From the NCBI GenBank assembly GCA_037446725.1, contig JBBIIC010000015.1:1-51728 (forward strand): 51,728 nt of DNA. Reading direction: 5' to 3'. Numbering within the stretch: the stretch's first letter is position 1; each line of letters opens with the position of its first letter. Position numbers and translations under genes: made by a program. The notes below the pieces were generated by a model, which was not told the origin of the DNA, did no database searches, and saw nothing but the letters and a program-made list of their open reading frames with translations. Positions 33,582 through 41,572 of the stretch are shown here, piece by piece. The DNA comes from JBBIIC01 sp037446725. Its GTDB lineage: Bacteria > Actinomycetota > Coriobacteriia > Anaerosomatales > SLCP01.

Positions 33582-35087
33582 ATGGGTAGAGGAAGTAACC
33601 AGACAGCCGCACCGGTCTGCGTGGAACACTCCGTCGACGAACGCATCGTGCTGTTCGTGTTGGCGGTCGGCACCTTCATCGCCCCACTCGACTCGAGCAT
33701 CGTCAACATCGCGTTGCCCTCGATCGCAGCCGACTTCAGCGCCCGGCTCGCCGCGGCAGGATGGGTCGCGACCGCATACGTGCTTACGACGGCGTCGCTC
33801 GTGCTCACCATGGGTCGTCTCGGCGACATCCTCGGCCTGCGGCGAGTCTACGTCATCGGGTTCCTGGTATTCGGCGCCGGATCGGCGGTGTGCGCCGCCG
33901 CGCCCTCGCTCGGTTGGCTCATCGCCGCCCGGGTCTTTCAGGCCACGGGCGCGGCGGCGATGTTCGCGGCGGGTCCGGCGCTCGTGACGCGCACGTTCGC
34001 AGCGCGCCGCCGGGGCTGGGCGCTCGGATGGGTCAGCCTGTCGGTGTCGGCGGGGCTGACTCTCGGGCCGGCTCTCGGAGGCGTGCTCGTGGGTGCCTTC
34101 GGCTGGCAATCGGTGTTCCTCATCAACATCCCGCTCGCGCTCGTCATGGCGCTGCTCGCCCGCCGGCTCTTGCCCGAGGACTGCACGCAGTCCGAGCCCT
34201 TCGATCTGGCGGGCGCAACGCTGGCGGCCCTCACGCTGACCTCGCTTCTCCTGTCTCTTTCCGAGGTGGACCGCTCGGGGGTGTTCTCGGCGACAGTGCT
34301 GGTAGCGTTCGCGATCTCAGTAGGGTCGGCGGTCGCGTTCGTGATGGTCGAACGCGCTAAGGCCCACCCCATGCTCGATCTCTCGCTGTTCACCGAGCGC
34401 CGTCTGTCGGCGGGGGCGGCGGCAGCGCTCTGCAGCTACGCAAGCCTGTTCGCGGTGACGTTCACGATGCCGTTCTACCTGCTCAAGGCCCGGGGTATCG
34501 AAGCCCAGATCGCCGGGCTCCTGCTCACTGCCACGCCGATCAGCATGGCGATCTTCTCGCCGCTCGCCGGCCGACTTTCGGACCGCTGGGGAAGCAGAGG
34601 GCTTTCGACCTTCGGGCTCGGCTGGCTCTCGTTGTCACTCGCTGCCGCGACAGGGCTGCGGGTCGACACGCCTCTCATCCTTGTGGCGCTCACGCTGTTT
34701 AGCGTTGGTACGGGCCTCTCGATCTTCCAGGCGCCCAACACGGCAACCATCCTGCGGGCGGTGCCTCCCGGTCGCGCCGGCGTCGGCTCGGCGCTCGTGG
34801 CTCAGGCTCGCAACCTCGGCATGGCGCTCGGAATCGGCCTCACGGCAGCGATCGTCTCGGTGAATCTGCGCGGCGACGACCTGATGGCCATCACGGGAGT
34901 GCTCACGCCCGAGCAGGCCGACGTGTTCGTGGACGCGATGCGGCCGGCACTGCTGACCGCGGCGGTGATCGCAGCCGCTGGCGCCGTCGTGTCGTGGGGT
35001 CGCGGCAACGAGCGCCCCGACGATGAGCCGCTCGACGCGCGCACGACTGCTCGCGTAGACTCGGCTGTTGAGGGAGCCGGGGAGTGA
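33582..35087 (+). CDS. MFS exporter, DHA2 (EmrB/QacA) family
   Basis: About 501 residues with a hydrophobic pattern of 14 helices. The first helix contains the DHA2 signature LDSSIVNIALPSI, and motif A follows as GRLGDILGLRRVYV. Such proteins are proton-coupled drug or metabolite exporters. ATG at 33582 is chosen because GGGGACGG lies upstream and the product then starts about 20 residues before the first helix; the frame is open further upstream. The stop overlaps a possible GTG start of the next gene, so the MFS gene, a small membrane-protein gene and ddl are likely one operon. Confidence 0.9.
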   Translation: MGRGSNQTAAPVCVEHSVDERIVLFVLAVGTFIAPLDSSIVNIALPSIAADFSARLAAAGWVATAYVLTTASLVLTMGRLGDILGLRRVYVIGFLVFGAGSAVCAAAPSLGWLIAARVFQATGAAAMFAAGPALVTRTFAARRRGWALGWVSLSVSAGLTLGPALGGVLVGAFGWQSVFLINIPLALVMALLARRLLPEDCTQSEPFDLAGATLAALTLTSLLLSLSEVDRSGVFSATVLVAFAISVGSAVAFVMVERAKAHPMLDLSLFTERRLSAGAAAALCSYASLFAVTFTMPFYLLKARGIEAQIAGLLLTATPISMAIFSPLAGRLSDRWGSRGLSTFGLGWLSLSLAAATGLRVDTPLILVALTLFSVGTGLSIFQAPNTATILRAVPPGRAGVGSALVAQARNLGMALGIGLTAAIVSVNLRGDDLMAITGVLTPEQADVFVDAMRPALLTAAVIAAAGAVVSWGRGNERPDDEPLDARTTARVDSAVEGAGE

Positions 35088-35113
35088 GTCATGCACGCGA
35101 GGAGGGGCGGCCC

Positions 35114-35563
35114 ATGGGCGCGGACGACAGCGTTGTGGCCGAGGTTCCGGAGGCGTCCGCGCAGCTGGGGCAGGCCGCCGAGGCGCCGACCGTGCCGTCC
35201 GAACCGCCGTGCCGCCCGCGGACCTACCTGCCGGGATGGCCGTTCCTGCTCTACGTGATGGCGTGGGCGGGGTTGGCCGCGGCGACGCTGCTCATGCTCG
35301 CAGGCCCCGAGGCTCCGCTGGTGCCGCTCGACGATCCTGCGTACCCGGCCCTCCTGGCGACCGGACTGGCGCTCGTCGCCGCAGGACCGGCGCTCTCGCT
35401 CGTTGTCTGGGCGTTTGCGCGCGCCAAGGCACCTGCGGAATGCCGCCAGGGACTGCTGACGACCGCACTCGTGCGCGGTGCGGCTGCAACACTCGGCGGC
35501 GTGGTCATGTGGTGGGGCGCACTGCTGCTCGTGGACGCGCTGCGACTCGGACTCGTGCGGTGA
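35114..35563 (+). CDS. Unrecognised small integral membrane protein
   Basis: About 149 residues from the ATG at 35114, which has GAGGAGGGG upstream; an in-frame GTG at 35084 overlaps the MFS stop and would add ten residues. After a Pro/Glu-rich N-terminus there are three hydrophobic helices (FLLYVMAWAGLAAATLLMLA, LLATGLALVAAGPALSLVVWAF and GAAATLGGVVMWWGALLLVDAL). I do not recognise a family. Its position between an exporter and ddl suggests an envelope role, but that is weak evidence. Confidence 0.7.
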   Translation: MGADDSVVAEVPEASAQLGQAAEAPTVPSEPPCRPRTYLPGWPFLLYVMAWAGLAAATLLMLAGPEAPLVPLDDPAYPALLATGLALVAAGPALSLVVWAFARAKAPAECRQGLLTTALVRGAAATLGGVVMWWGALLLVDALRLGLVR

Positions 35564-35585
35564 ACAGCAAGCGGAAGGACGCGTG

Positions 35586-36521
35586 GTGACCGAACAGGGA
35601 CGTAAGCTCCGGGTGGCGGTGCTCATGGGAGGGCGCTCGGCCGAACGCGAGGTCTCGCTCAACACAGGAGCCCAGGTGGCCGCGGCTCTCGCGACAGCCG
35701 GCCACGAGGTCGTCACGATCGACTCGGGCATCGAGGGCTTCATCGGCGAGCTGGAGTGCGCGCATCCCGATGCGGTGTTCATCTGTCTGCACGGCCGGTT
35801 CGGCGAGGACGGGACGGTCCAGGGGCTGCTCGAGCTGCTCGGCCTCCCGTACGTCGGATCGGGGGTGCTCGCGAGTGCGCTGGCGATGGACAAGGTGATG
35901 TCCAAGCACTTCTTCGCCCAGGAGGGCATCCCCACGCCCGCGTACGTGCACGTCAGGCGGGGTGAGCCGGTCGACCCCGACGAGGTCACGCAGCTCCTCG
36001 GTGAGAAGACCGTCGTCAAGCCGGCCAACGAGGGTTCGGCCATCGGCGTGACGATCGCTCATGTGCCGGGCGAGCTGCCTGCCGCCCTCGAGGAGGCGTT
36101 CCGGTTCGACGACAGTGTGCTCATAGAGGAGTTCGTCTCCGGCGTGGAGGTGACGGTCGGGGTCATCGGCAACGACGACCTCGTCGCCCTGCCGACGCTC
36201 GAGATCGTTCCCGAGCACGAGTTCTACGACTACGAGTCGAAGTACGTGCCCGGCATGAGCCGCCACATCATCCCCGCCCGGGTGAGCACCGAAGCGCGCG
36301 AGGAGTGCGCGCGGCTCTCGCTGCTCGCGCACCGTGCGCTCGGGTGCCGTGGCATGTCGCGTTCGGACACGATCGTGACGGGGGACGGGCGGGTGGAGTT
36401 GCTCGAGGTGAACACCATACCCGGCATGACGTCGACGAGCCTGCTTCCCGATGCCGCCGCGGCTGCGGGCATCGAGTTCCCCGAGCTATGCGACCGGCTG
36501 GTGCGACTCGCACTCGAGTAG
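35586..36521 (+). CDS. ddl: D-alanine--D-alanine ligase
   Basis: About 311 residues, ATP-grasp fold. N-terminal motif LMGGRSAEREVSLNTG, then LHGRFGEDGTVQGLLELL, the lysine-bearing VVKPANEGSAIGV, the omega-loop EFYDYESKYVPG with Tyr in the position typical of D-Ala-D-Ala rather than D-Ala-D-Lac enzymes, and the C-terminal LLEVNTIPGMTSTSLLP. It joins two D-alanines for peptidoglycan. GTG at 35586 gives a good spacing from GGAAGGA; the preceding GTG (35583) is also possible. Convergent with the histidine kinase gene. Confidence 0.95.
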   Translation: MTEQGRKLRVAVLMGGRSAEREVSLNTGAQVAAALATAGHEVVTIDSGIEGFIGELECAHPDAVFICLHGRFGEDGTVQGLLELLGLPYVGSGVLASALAMDKVMSKHFFAQEGIPTPAYVHVRRGEPVDPDEVTQLLGEKTVVKPANEGSAIGVTIAHVPGELPAALEEAFRFDDSVLIEEFVSGVEVTVGVIGNDDLVALPTLEIVPEHEFYDYESKYVPGMSRHIIPARVSTEAREECARLSLLAHRALGCRGMSRSDTIVTGDGRVELLEVNTIPGMTSTSLLPDAAAAAGIEFPELCDRLVRLALE

Positions 36522-36534
36522 TGGCGACGCGTCC

Positions 36535-37245
36535 CTATCCGGCTGGAGCCGCAGGCAGCTCGAGTACCATCCTCGTGCCGCGCCCGCTGGGGCCCGATCC
36601 GGCGCGTACGGTGCCGCCGTGCGCGCTGACGATGCCGCGCACGATGTAGAGACCGAGCCCTGTTCCCGGGCGCTCCGGGCTCGTGGCGTCGAGCCGCTCG
36701 AAGCGTTCGAACACGAGCTCGCGGGCTTCCTCGGGTATCCCTGGGCCCTCATCGTCGACCGCGATGCTCACCCGGCCGGCCTGTGACGAGACCGAGATGG
36801 CCACCGCCCCGCCCTCGGGCGAGTGGACGATCGCGTTGGTGACAAGGTTGTCGAGGGCCCGCGCAAGCAGGGAGCCGTCACCGAGGACTATGCCCGGCCC
36901 GTCCGAGGTCGCGGTGACCTCGTGCCTGCCGATACCGGTGAACACGAGCGCCGCCTCGGTGGCGAGCGCGGCGAGCGAGACCGGGACGGACTCGACCGGA
37001 GCGAGAAGCTCGGCCGGACCGGTGGCTGCTGCCAGGTCGTCGAGGAGCCTCTCGATGCGTCCGGCTGCCTTGCGGGCCTCGGCGAACGCGCGGGCGCGCG
37101 CGGCCTCGTCGAGCGAGCGGCGCTGGAGCAGTTCGAGGTAGCCCGCGATGACCGTGAGCGGAGCACGGATCTCGTGAGCGACGAGGGTGAGCGTCTCCTC
37201 GGCTTCGGGGGAGAGGCGGTCCGGCCGCTGGCGTCCGGCGGGCAT
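36535..37245 (-). CDS. Soluble orphan histidine kinase (HisKA + HATPase)
   Basis: About 236 residues with no membrane helix and no sensor domain. The dimerisation/phosphoacceptor box is LVAHEIRAPLTVIAGYL (His near residue 24). The ATPase domain has an N-box ARALDNLVTNAIVHS, G1 VDDEGPGIPEE, an F-box VFERFERLD and G2 GTGLGLYIV. No response regulator gene is adjacent. Its ATG follows three bases after the stop of a 56-residue ORF, itself overlapping the sdaAA stop, so the three are cotranscribed. It could phosphorylate a regulator encoded elsewhere, with the sensor on a separate protein. Confidence 0.9.
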   Translation of the reverse strand: MPAGRQRPDRLSPEAEETLTLVAHEIRAPLTVIAGYLELLQRRSLDEAARARAFAEARKAAGRIERLLDDLAAATGPAELLAPVESVPVSLAALATEAALVFTGIGRHEVTATSDGPGIVLGDGSLLARALDNLVTNAIVHSPEGGAVAISVSSQAGRVSIAVDDEGPGIPEEARELVFERFERLDATSPERPGTGLGLYIVRGIVSAHGGTVRAGSGPSGRGTRMVLELPAAPAG

Positions 37246-37248
37246 CTG

Positions 37249-37419
37249 CTACCTCGTTACCGTCGTCACGGACCTGTGCGCGAGCAGACGGCGGAGCGTC
37301 TCCATCCCGCGCCCTATCCTCACGCTGCCGAGCTCTGCGAGTGCGTCTTCCGCCCCGAGGGCGTGCCAGGCCCGTGCCGGGTCAGGCGCGCCGGCATCGG
37401 ACCGGGACGGTGCGCGCAT
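37249..37419 (-). CDS. 56-residue ORF between sdaAA and the histidine kinase
   Basis: The ATG overlaps the sdaAA stop as TGATG and is preceded by GGGAGGA, a strong ribosome-binding site within the end of sdaAA. The stop is three bases from the kinase start. This packing argues that it is translated. The middle (EDALAELGSVRIGRGMETLRRLLA) loosely resembles the first helices of folylpolyglutamate synthase (FolC), where an EALAYL-x-FGI-x-x-GLERIRALL pattern is found; it could be a remnant of such a gene or an unrelated small protein. A weak resemblance to the start of P-type cation ATPases (WHALxxEDAL) was also seen. Function unknown. Confidence 0.55.
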   Translation of the reverse strand: MRAPSRSDAGAPDPARAWHALGAEDALAELGSVRIGRGMETLRRLLAHRSVTTVTR

Positions 37420-38273
37420 CAGTCCTCCCGTGTCAGGCGGTGGGCGGTCGGCGTGCCGGCCAGGCCGCCGATGGCCGTCTCTCGCAAGGAGGGGGGCAGG
37501 CTGCGGCCTACGCTGGCCTGGGCGTCCACCACCTCGTCGAGGGGGATCGGGAACGTCACACCCGCGAGCGCCATCTCGATCGCCGCGAGCGCGACCGCGG
37601 CGCCGGTGGCGTTGCGGGCCACACACGGAACCTCGACGAGACCGCCGACCGGGTCGCACACGAGCCCGAGCAGTCCCTGCAGGGCCAGCGAGGCGGCGTG
37701 CCCCGAGGCCTGCGGACTGCCGCCGAGCATCTCCACACCGGCAGCGGCCGCCATCGCGGCCGCCGAACCAATCTCGGCCTGGCATCCCCCGGCCGCTCCC
37801 GAGAGCGACCCGCGCGCGGCGATGACGCCTCCGATCGCGCCGGCGGTGAAAAGCGCGTCGACGAGCGCTTCATCGTCGGCGCCCCGCTCCGAGGCGAGTG
37901 CGAGCAGGACGCCCGGCAAGACGCCCGCGGCGCCTCCCGTGGGTGCCGCGACGATGCGGCCCATGCTCGCGTTGACCTCGGCCACCGCGAGTGCAGATGA
38001 GAGCGCGTCGGCGAAGACCGGCCCGACCGGCCCGGCCGGAGCGTCGTGGAGCCGGGCGGCATCACCACCCGTCAGCCCGGAGCGCGAGCGATGCGAGTGC
38101 GCGCGACCGTCGGCCGCCGCTGCTCGCATCACCTCAAGTGTCTCGCGCATGCGTGCCCGGAGGGCCTGTGGCGGCGTGTCGCACTCGGCCGCCTCGAGCG
38201 CGAGTGCGGCGCGGGCGAGAGAGCCGTGGACGACGGATGCCGCGAGCAGATCAGCGAAGGACGTGTAGGCCAC
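37419..38273 (-). CDS. sdaAA: L-serine dehydratase, iron-sulfur type, alpha subunit
   Basis: About 284 residues. The alpha-subunit cluster region is clear: GAAGGCQAEIGSAAAM, GLVCDPVGGLVEVPC and the following VARNATGAA, which supply the three conserved cysteines for a [4Fe-4S] cluster. Upstream are SHRSRSGLTGGDAAR and NASMGRIVAAPTGGAAG. The reaction converts L-serine to pyruvate and ammonia. GTG at 38273 is chosen because AAAGGAGG lies seven bases upstream; the longer frame runs through the feo promoter region. The partner subunit, sdaAB, is 2.5 kb away on the same strand, with the feo operon between on the opposite strand. Confidence 0.93.
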   Translation of the reverse strand: MAYTSFADLLAASVVHGSLARAALALEAAECDTPPQALRARMRETLEVMRAAAADGRAHSHRSRSGLTGGDAARLHDAPAGPVGPVFADALSSALAVAEVNASMGRIVAAPTGGAAGVLPGVLLALASERGADDEALVDALFTAGAIGGVIAARGSLSGAAGGCQAEIGSAAAMAAAAGVEMLGGSPQASGHAASLALQGLLGLVCDPVGGLVEVPCVARNATGAAVALAAIEMALAGVTFPIPLDEVVDAQASVGRSLPPSLRETAIGGLAGTPTAHRLTRED

Positions 38274-38355
38274 CAGGCGGCCTCCTTTCCGACGAGCGGA
38301 TTGTACCGCAAGCGTGCTGCGCGCCGGTTCCGGAGCGTCCAAGTCGCGCGCACTA

Positions 38356-38385
38356 TTGACAGACGCTACCGGACGTCCGTAGTAT
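38356..38385 (+). promoter_or_regulatory. Promoter of the feo operon with a palindrome in its spacer
   Basis: A perfect -35 TTGACA (38356-38361) and a -10 TAGTAT (38380-38385) are 18 bases apart. Ten bases of the spacer (38370-38379) are the perfect palindrome CGGACGTCCG. It does not match Fur or DtxR/IdeR boxes that I know. Predicted leader about 65 bases. Confidence 0.65.
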
Positions 38386-38457
38386 GCGTGAGACAAGAAC
38401 TTAGCACACACGAAGCCCGCAGTCGCCCACGGAGGCCCGGGACCGGAGGTACACACC

Positions 38458-38739
38458 ATGGCCGCGCGAATCAGAGACGATCTCGCCCTCGACGAAGTCA
38501 GGCCCTTCACCCTCGACCGCCTGGAACGCGGTCAGTCGTGCGAGGTGCTCGGCATCGACGACGAGATGGCGCGCATCACGGCGCTTCGCTTCGGCATGTC
38601 GGAGGGGGCTCAGATCTCGTGCATCACCCGCATCCCCGCCGGTCCCGTGGTCGTGCGCTCGGGACGCCAGGAGATCGCCATCGGGCGCTCGCTCGCCAAG
38701 CGCATCTCGGTCCGGCCGGTCGAGTGTAGGGGGCGTTAG
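38458..38739 (+). CDS. feoA: FeoA-domain protein of ferrous iron transport
   Basis: About 93 residues. An SH3-like FeoA domain spans about 18-85: FTLDRLERGQSCEVLGI, RITALRFGMSEGAQISC and GPVVVRSGRQEIAIGRSLAKRI. FeoA is a small cytosolic partner of FeoB. Start ATG at 38458 after GGAGGT. It ends directly against the feoB ATG with no gap. The extra N-terminal 15 residues are charged and not part of the domain. Confidence 0.92.
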   Translation: MAARIRDDLALDEVRPFTLDRLERGQSCEVLGIDDEMARITALRFGMSEGAQISCITRIPAGPVVVRSGRQEIAIGRSLAKRISVRPVECRGR

Positions 38740-40605
38740 ATGTCTTCCACTGCTCACTGTCATGCACCGGCGAGCGGCGTGCTGCGCGAAGGCGTGAAGA
38801 CCGTCGTGCTCGCGGGCAACCCGAACGTCGGCAAGTCCGTGGTGTTCAACGCCCTCACCGGAACCTACGTTGACGTCAGCAACTTCCCCGGCACCACCGT
38901 CGAGATCACCCGCGGCGTGCTCGGCGACGTCGACGTCGTCGACACGCCGGGCGTGTACGGAGTCTCCTCATTCAACGACGAGGAGCGCGTCGCCCGCGAC
39001 GTGATCCTCGAGGCCGATACAGTGGTCAACGTCGTCGACTCCGTGCACCTCGAGCGCGACCTCTTTCTCACCCTGCAACTCATCGACATGGGCAAGCCGA
39101 TAGTCGTGGCGCTCAACATGGTCGACGAGGCGCGTGCGAGCGGGGTCTCCGTCGATACGGACCTGCTCTCCGATCTCCTCGGCGTACCGGTCATAGAGAC
39201 CGTCGCCGTGCGCAACCGGGGCATAGACGAACTCAAGGAAGCGTTCGGGCGGGCCCGCACCGGGCACGGCGACCCGGAGCTCGATTCGGGGCTCGTCGAG
39301 ATGGCAGCCCGAGTGGGCTGTCGCTCGGAGGCGCTGCTCGTGCTCGAGTCCGACGCCACCATCGCGCAGCGCCACGGTATCGAACCGGCGGACCAGATAA
39401 GCCGGGATGCAATCTACCTGCGTAGGCGCGACCGGGTGAACGACATCGTCGGTCATGTCGTGAGCCACACCACCGAGGGCGCGAGGTTCTCGAGCCGCCT
39501 GTCGGCAGCGATGATGAACCCGCTAACCGGCATCCCGATGCTGCTTGCGCTGCTTTGGGGCATGTACAAGGTCCTCGGCGAGTGGGTAGCCGGCGGCATC
39601 GTCGGCCTGACCGAGGAGGCACTGTTCCTCGGGACGGTCGTGCCGTGGGTCGAGGGCGTCGTCGGCAGCGTCTTCGCCGAGGGCACGGTGATGTACACGC
39701 TTCTCGCCGGCGAGTTCGGGGTGCTCACCATGGCGCCGACGTACCTGTTCGGCGTCATCCTCCCGCTCGTGGCCGGCTTCTACCTGCTGCTCTCCGTGCT
39801 CGAGGACTCGGGGTATCTGCCGAGAATCGCGGCTCTGGCCGATCGCTCGCTCTCCTCGATGGGGCTCAACGGCCGTGCGGTCATTCCGCTCATTCTCGGC
39901 CTGGGCTGCGTCACGATGGGCACGCTCACCACGCGCATCCTCGGGAGCAAGCGCGAGCGCTTCATCGCCACTGCGCTGATGGCCATCGCCGTGCCGTGTT
40001 CCGCGCAGATCGCGGTGATCGTCGCGCTCATGGCGGGCGTCGGAGGCTGGTATGCCGCCACGTATTTCGCGGCGCTGCTCGTGATCTTCGTCGGCGTCGG
40101 CACCGTTCTCGGCCGCCTGGTGCCCGGCTCCTCTACCGACCTGCTCATCGACCTGCCGAGCCTGCGCGTTCCGCGGCTCAACAACGTGCTTCGCAAGTCG
40201 TTCGTGAAGATCTACCACTTCATGAAGGAAGTAACGGTCTTCTTCGTGCTCGGCGCGCTCGCTATCTCCGTGCTCGAGGTCACCGGGGCCCTCTCGGCGA
40301 TCCAGGCCTTCGCAGTGCCGCTGACGGTCGGCTGGCTTGGTCTGCCCGCCGAGGCCGCAACCGCGTTCGTCATGGGCTTCGTGCGGCGCGACTTCGGCGC
40401 CGCCGGCTTCTTCACCATGAGCCTCACCGCCGCACAGCTGCTCGTCTCGATGGTCACGATCACGCTCTTCATCCCGTGCATCGCCAGCGTGATGGTCATC
40501 TGGAAGGAGCGGGGCGCGGGCTATGTCGCCGGTCTGTTCGCCGCCTCAGTCGGTGTCGCGTTCGTCGCCGGTGGCGTGCTGGCACGCCTGGTGGGAGTGG
40601 TCTGA
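38740..40605 (+). CDS. feoB: Ferrous iron transporter FeoB
   Basis: About 621 residues. The N-terminal G protein has G1 GNPNVGKSVV, G2 threonines in FPGTTVE, G3 DTPGVYG and G4 ALNMVDEA, followed by a small helical domain. Then come core membrane helices with the Gate-type repeats (PLVAGFYLLLSVLEDSGYLPRI and NGRAVIPLILGLGC). The length is at the short end of the family because the N-terminal part is compact. It imports Fe2+. The ATG at 38740 directly follows the feoA stop; a Cys-rich small gene follows by one base. Confidence 0.95.
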   Translation: MSSTAHCHAPASGVLREGVKTVVLAGNPNVGKSVVFNALTGTYVDVSNFPGTTVEITRGVLGDVDVVDTPGVYGVSSFNDEERVARDVILEADTVVNVVDSVHLERDLFLTLQLIDMGKPIVVALNMVDEARASGVSVDTDLLSDLLGVPVIETVAVRNRGIDELKEAFGRARTGHGDPELDSGLVEMAARVGCRSEALLVLESDATIAQRHGIEPADQISRDAIYLRRRDRVNDIVGHVVSHTTEGARFSSRLSAAMMNPLTGIPMLLALLWGMYKVLGEWVAGGIVGLTEEALFLGTVVPWVEGVVGSVFAEGTVMYTLLAGEFGVLTMAPTYLFGVILPLVAGFYLLLSVLEDSGYLPRIAALADRSLSSMGLNGRAVIPLILGLGCVTMGTLTTRILGSKRERFIATALMAIAVPCSAQIAVIVALMAGVGGWYAATYFAALLVIFVGVGTVLGRLVPGSSTDLLIDLPSLRVPRLNNVLRKSFVKIYHFMKEVTVFFVLGALAISVLEVTGALSAIQAFAVPLTVGWLGLPAEAATAFVMGFVRRDFGAAGFFTMSLTAAQLLVSMVTITLFIPCIASVMVIWKERGAGYVAGLFAASVGVAFVAGGVLARLVGVV

Positions 40606-40606
40606 C

Positions 40607-40795
40607 GTGCGGTCTTCCATCTGTCCTACATGCGGGTTGGCCGCTGAGGAGATCCGCTGCCCCCGCTGTAACGCGCTGAAGGTGACGTCTTGCACCGGTG
40701 GGTGCACGACGTGCCGGACGAGCGGGTGCGGTTCGCGCGAGTCCGGCGGGGGTGCCGGCGGGGCCGGTGGTCCCGGTGCCCGGCGGCGCCCCTAG
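40607..40795 (+). CDS. Cys-rich miniprotein following feoB
   Basis: About 62 residues from GTG at 40607, one base after the feoB stop, with GGGAGTGG upstream. Eight cysteines: CPTCG and CPRCN resemble a zinc-ribbon pair (spacing 13 between pairs), then SCTGGCTTCRTSGCGS gives four more. The tail is Gly/Arg-rich. It occupies the place of FeoC or FeoB-associated Cys-rich proteins seen in other phyla, but it is not homologous to those as far as I can tell and has no membrane helix. It could bind iron or zinc. Its last bases overlap the sdaAB stop convergently. Confidence 0.6.
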   Translation: MRSSICPTCGLAAEEIRCPRCNALKVTSCTGGCTTCRTSGCGSRESGGGAGGAGGPGARRRP

Positions 40796-41463
40796 ACCGC
40801 GGGGACCACGCGTACGCCGGTGATCCCGGGTGCGGACGCGATGCGGTCGACCACCGCACCCGAGACGGGCGCGTCGGTCTCGATGAGCATGAGGGCGCCG
40901 GCTCCCCTGCGTTCGCGCGAGACCTGCATACGGGCGATGTTCATGCCTTCCTCGGCGAGCGCCGAGGTCACGGTTGCGACTTCGCCCGGCCGGTCGAGGT
41001 GGAAGACAAGGAGGAGGGGGAGCTCACCGGTGACCTCGACCTCGTAGGCGTCGATTCGCGTCAGGACCACGTCACCCCCGCCGAGTGAGGACCCCTGAAG
41101 CTCCACCCGGTGGCCGTTCGCGGCTGTCAGCACGAACGAGGCGGTGTTCGGGTGGGCCCGCCCGAGGTCGGCCCCGGAGAACGCGACCTCGAGACCGGCG
41201 GCCGGGGCCATGTCGAGGGCACTCCTAATGGCGGGATCGTCGGGCGCGAGCCCGAGCAGTCCGGCGACGAGTGCCAGATCGGTACCGTGCCCCGCACCCG
41301 TCGATGCGAACGAGCCATGAAGCCCGATCTCGGCGCGCACCGGCGCCTCCCCGAGAACCGCCCTCGCAAGGCGCCCGAGGCGGACGGCTCCGGCGGTGTG
41401 ACTCGATGAGGGCCCGACCATGACCGGACCGATGATGTCGAATACGCTGCGTTGGCGTGCCAT
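40792..41463 (-). CDS. sdaAB: L-serine dehydratase, iron-sulfur type, beta subunit
   Basis: About 223 residues. The catalytic-partner domain begins SVFDIIGPVMVGPSSSHTAGA, the serine-binding motif of this family. An ACT domain fills the C-terminal 75 residues (LLLVFHLDRPGEVATVTSALAEEGMNIA). It assembles with SdaAA. No ribosome-binding site lies before the ATG; instead a TATGAT -10 is exactly six bases upstream, so the mRNA is probably leaderless. Minus strand, convergent with the Feo operon. Confidence 0.93.
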   Translation of the reverse strand: MARQRSVFDIIGPVMVGPSSSHTAGAVRLGRLARAVLGEAPVRAEIGLHGSFASTGAGHGTDLALVAGLLGLAPDDPAIRSALDMAPAAGLEVAFSGADLGRAHPNTASFVLTAANGHRVELQGSSLGGGDVVLTRIDAYEVEVTGELPLLLVFHLDRPGEVATVTSALAEEGMNIARMQVSRERRGAGALMLIETDAPVSGAVVDRIASAPGITGVRVVPAV

Positions 41464-41469
41464 TCGCTA

Positions 41470-41475
41470 ATCATA
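41470..41475 (-). promoter_or_regulatory. -10 element giving a leaderless sdaAB transcript
   Basis: TATGAT on the minus strand with six bases between it and the sdaAB ATG, which places the transcription start at the A of the ATG. No Shine-Dalgarno is present. No clear -35. Confidence 0.55.
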
Positions 41476-41572
41476 CCGTGTCGGCGGACGCGTATCGCAC
41501 GCCGGGCCGTGTGACAGTAGCATCAGGCTTCGCGCACGCGCGCGACCCCAGCGAATGAAGGAAGGAACGCCC

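Noticed and set aside
37419..38510. 79-residue N-terminal extension of SdaAA
   Set aside because: The extension crosses the feo promoter region, looks non-homologous, and a perfect AAAGGAGG precedes the internal GTG.
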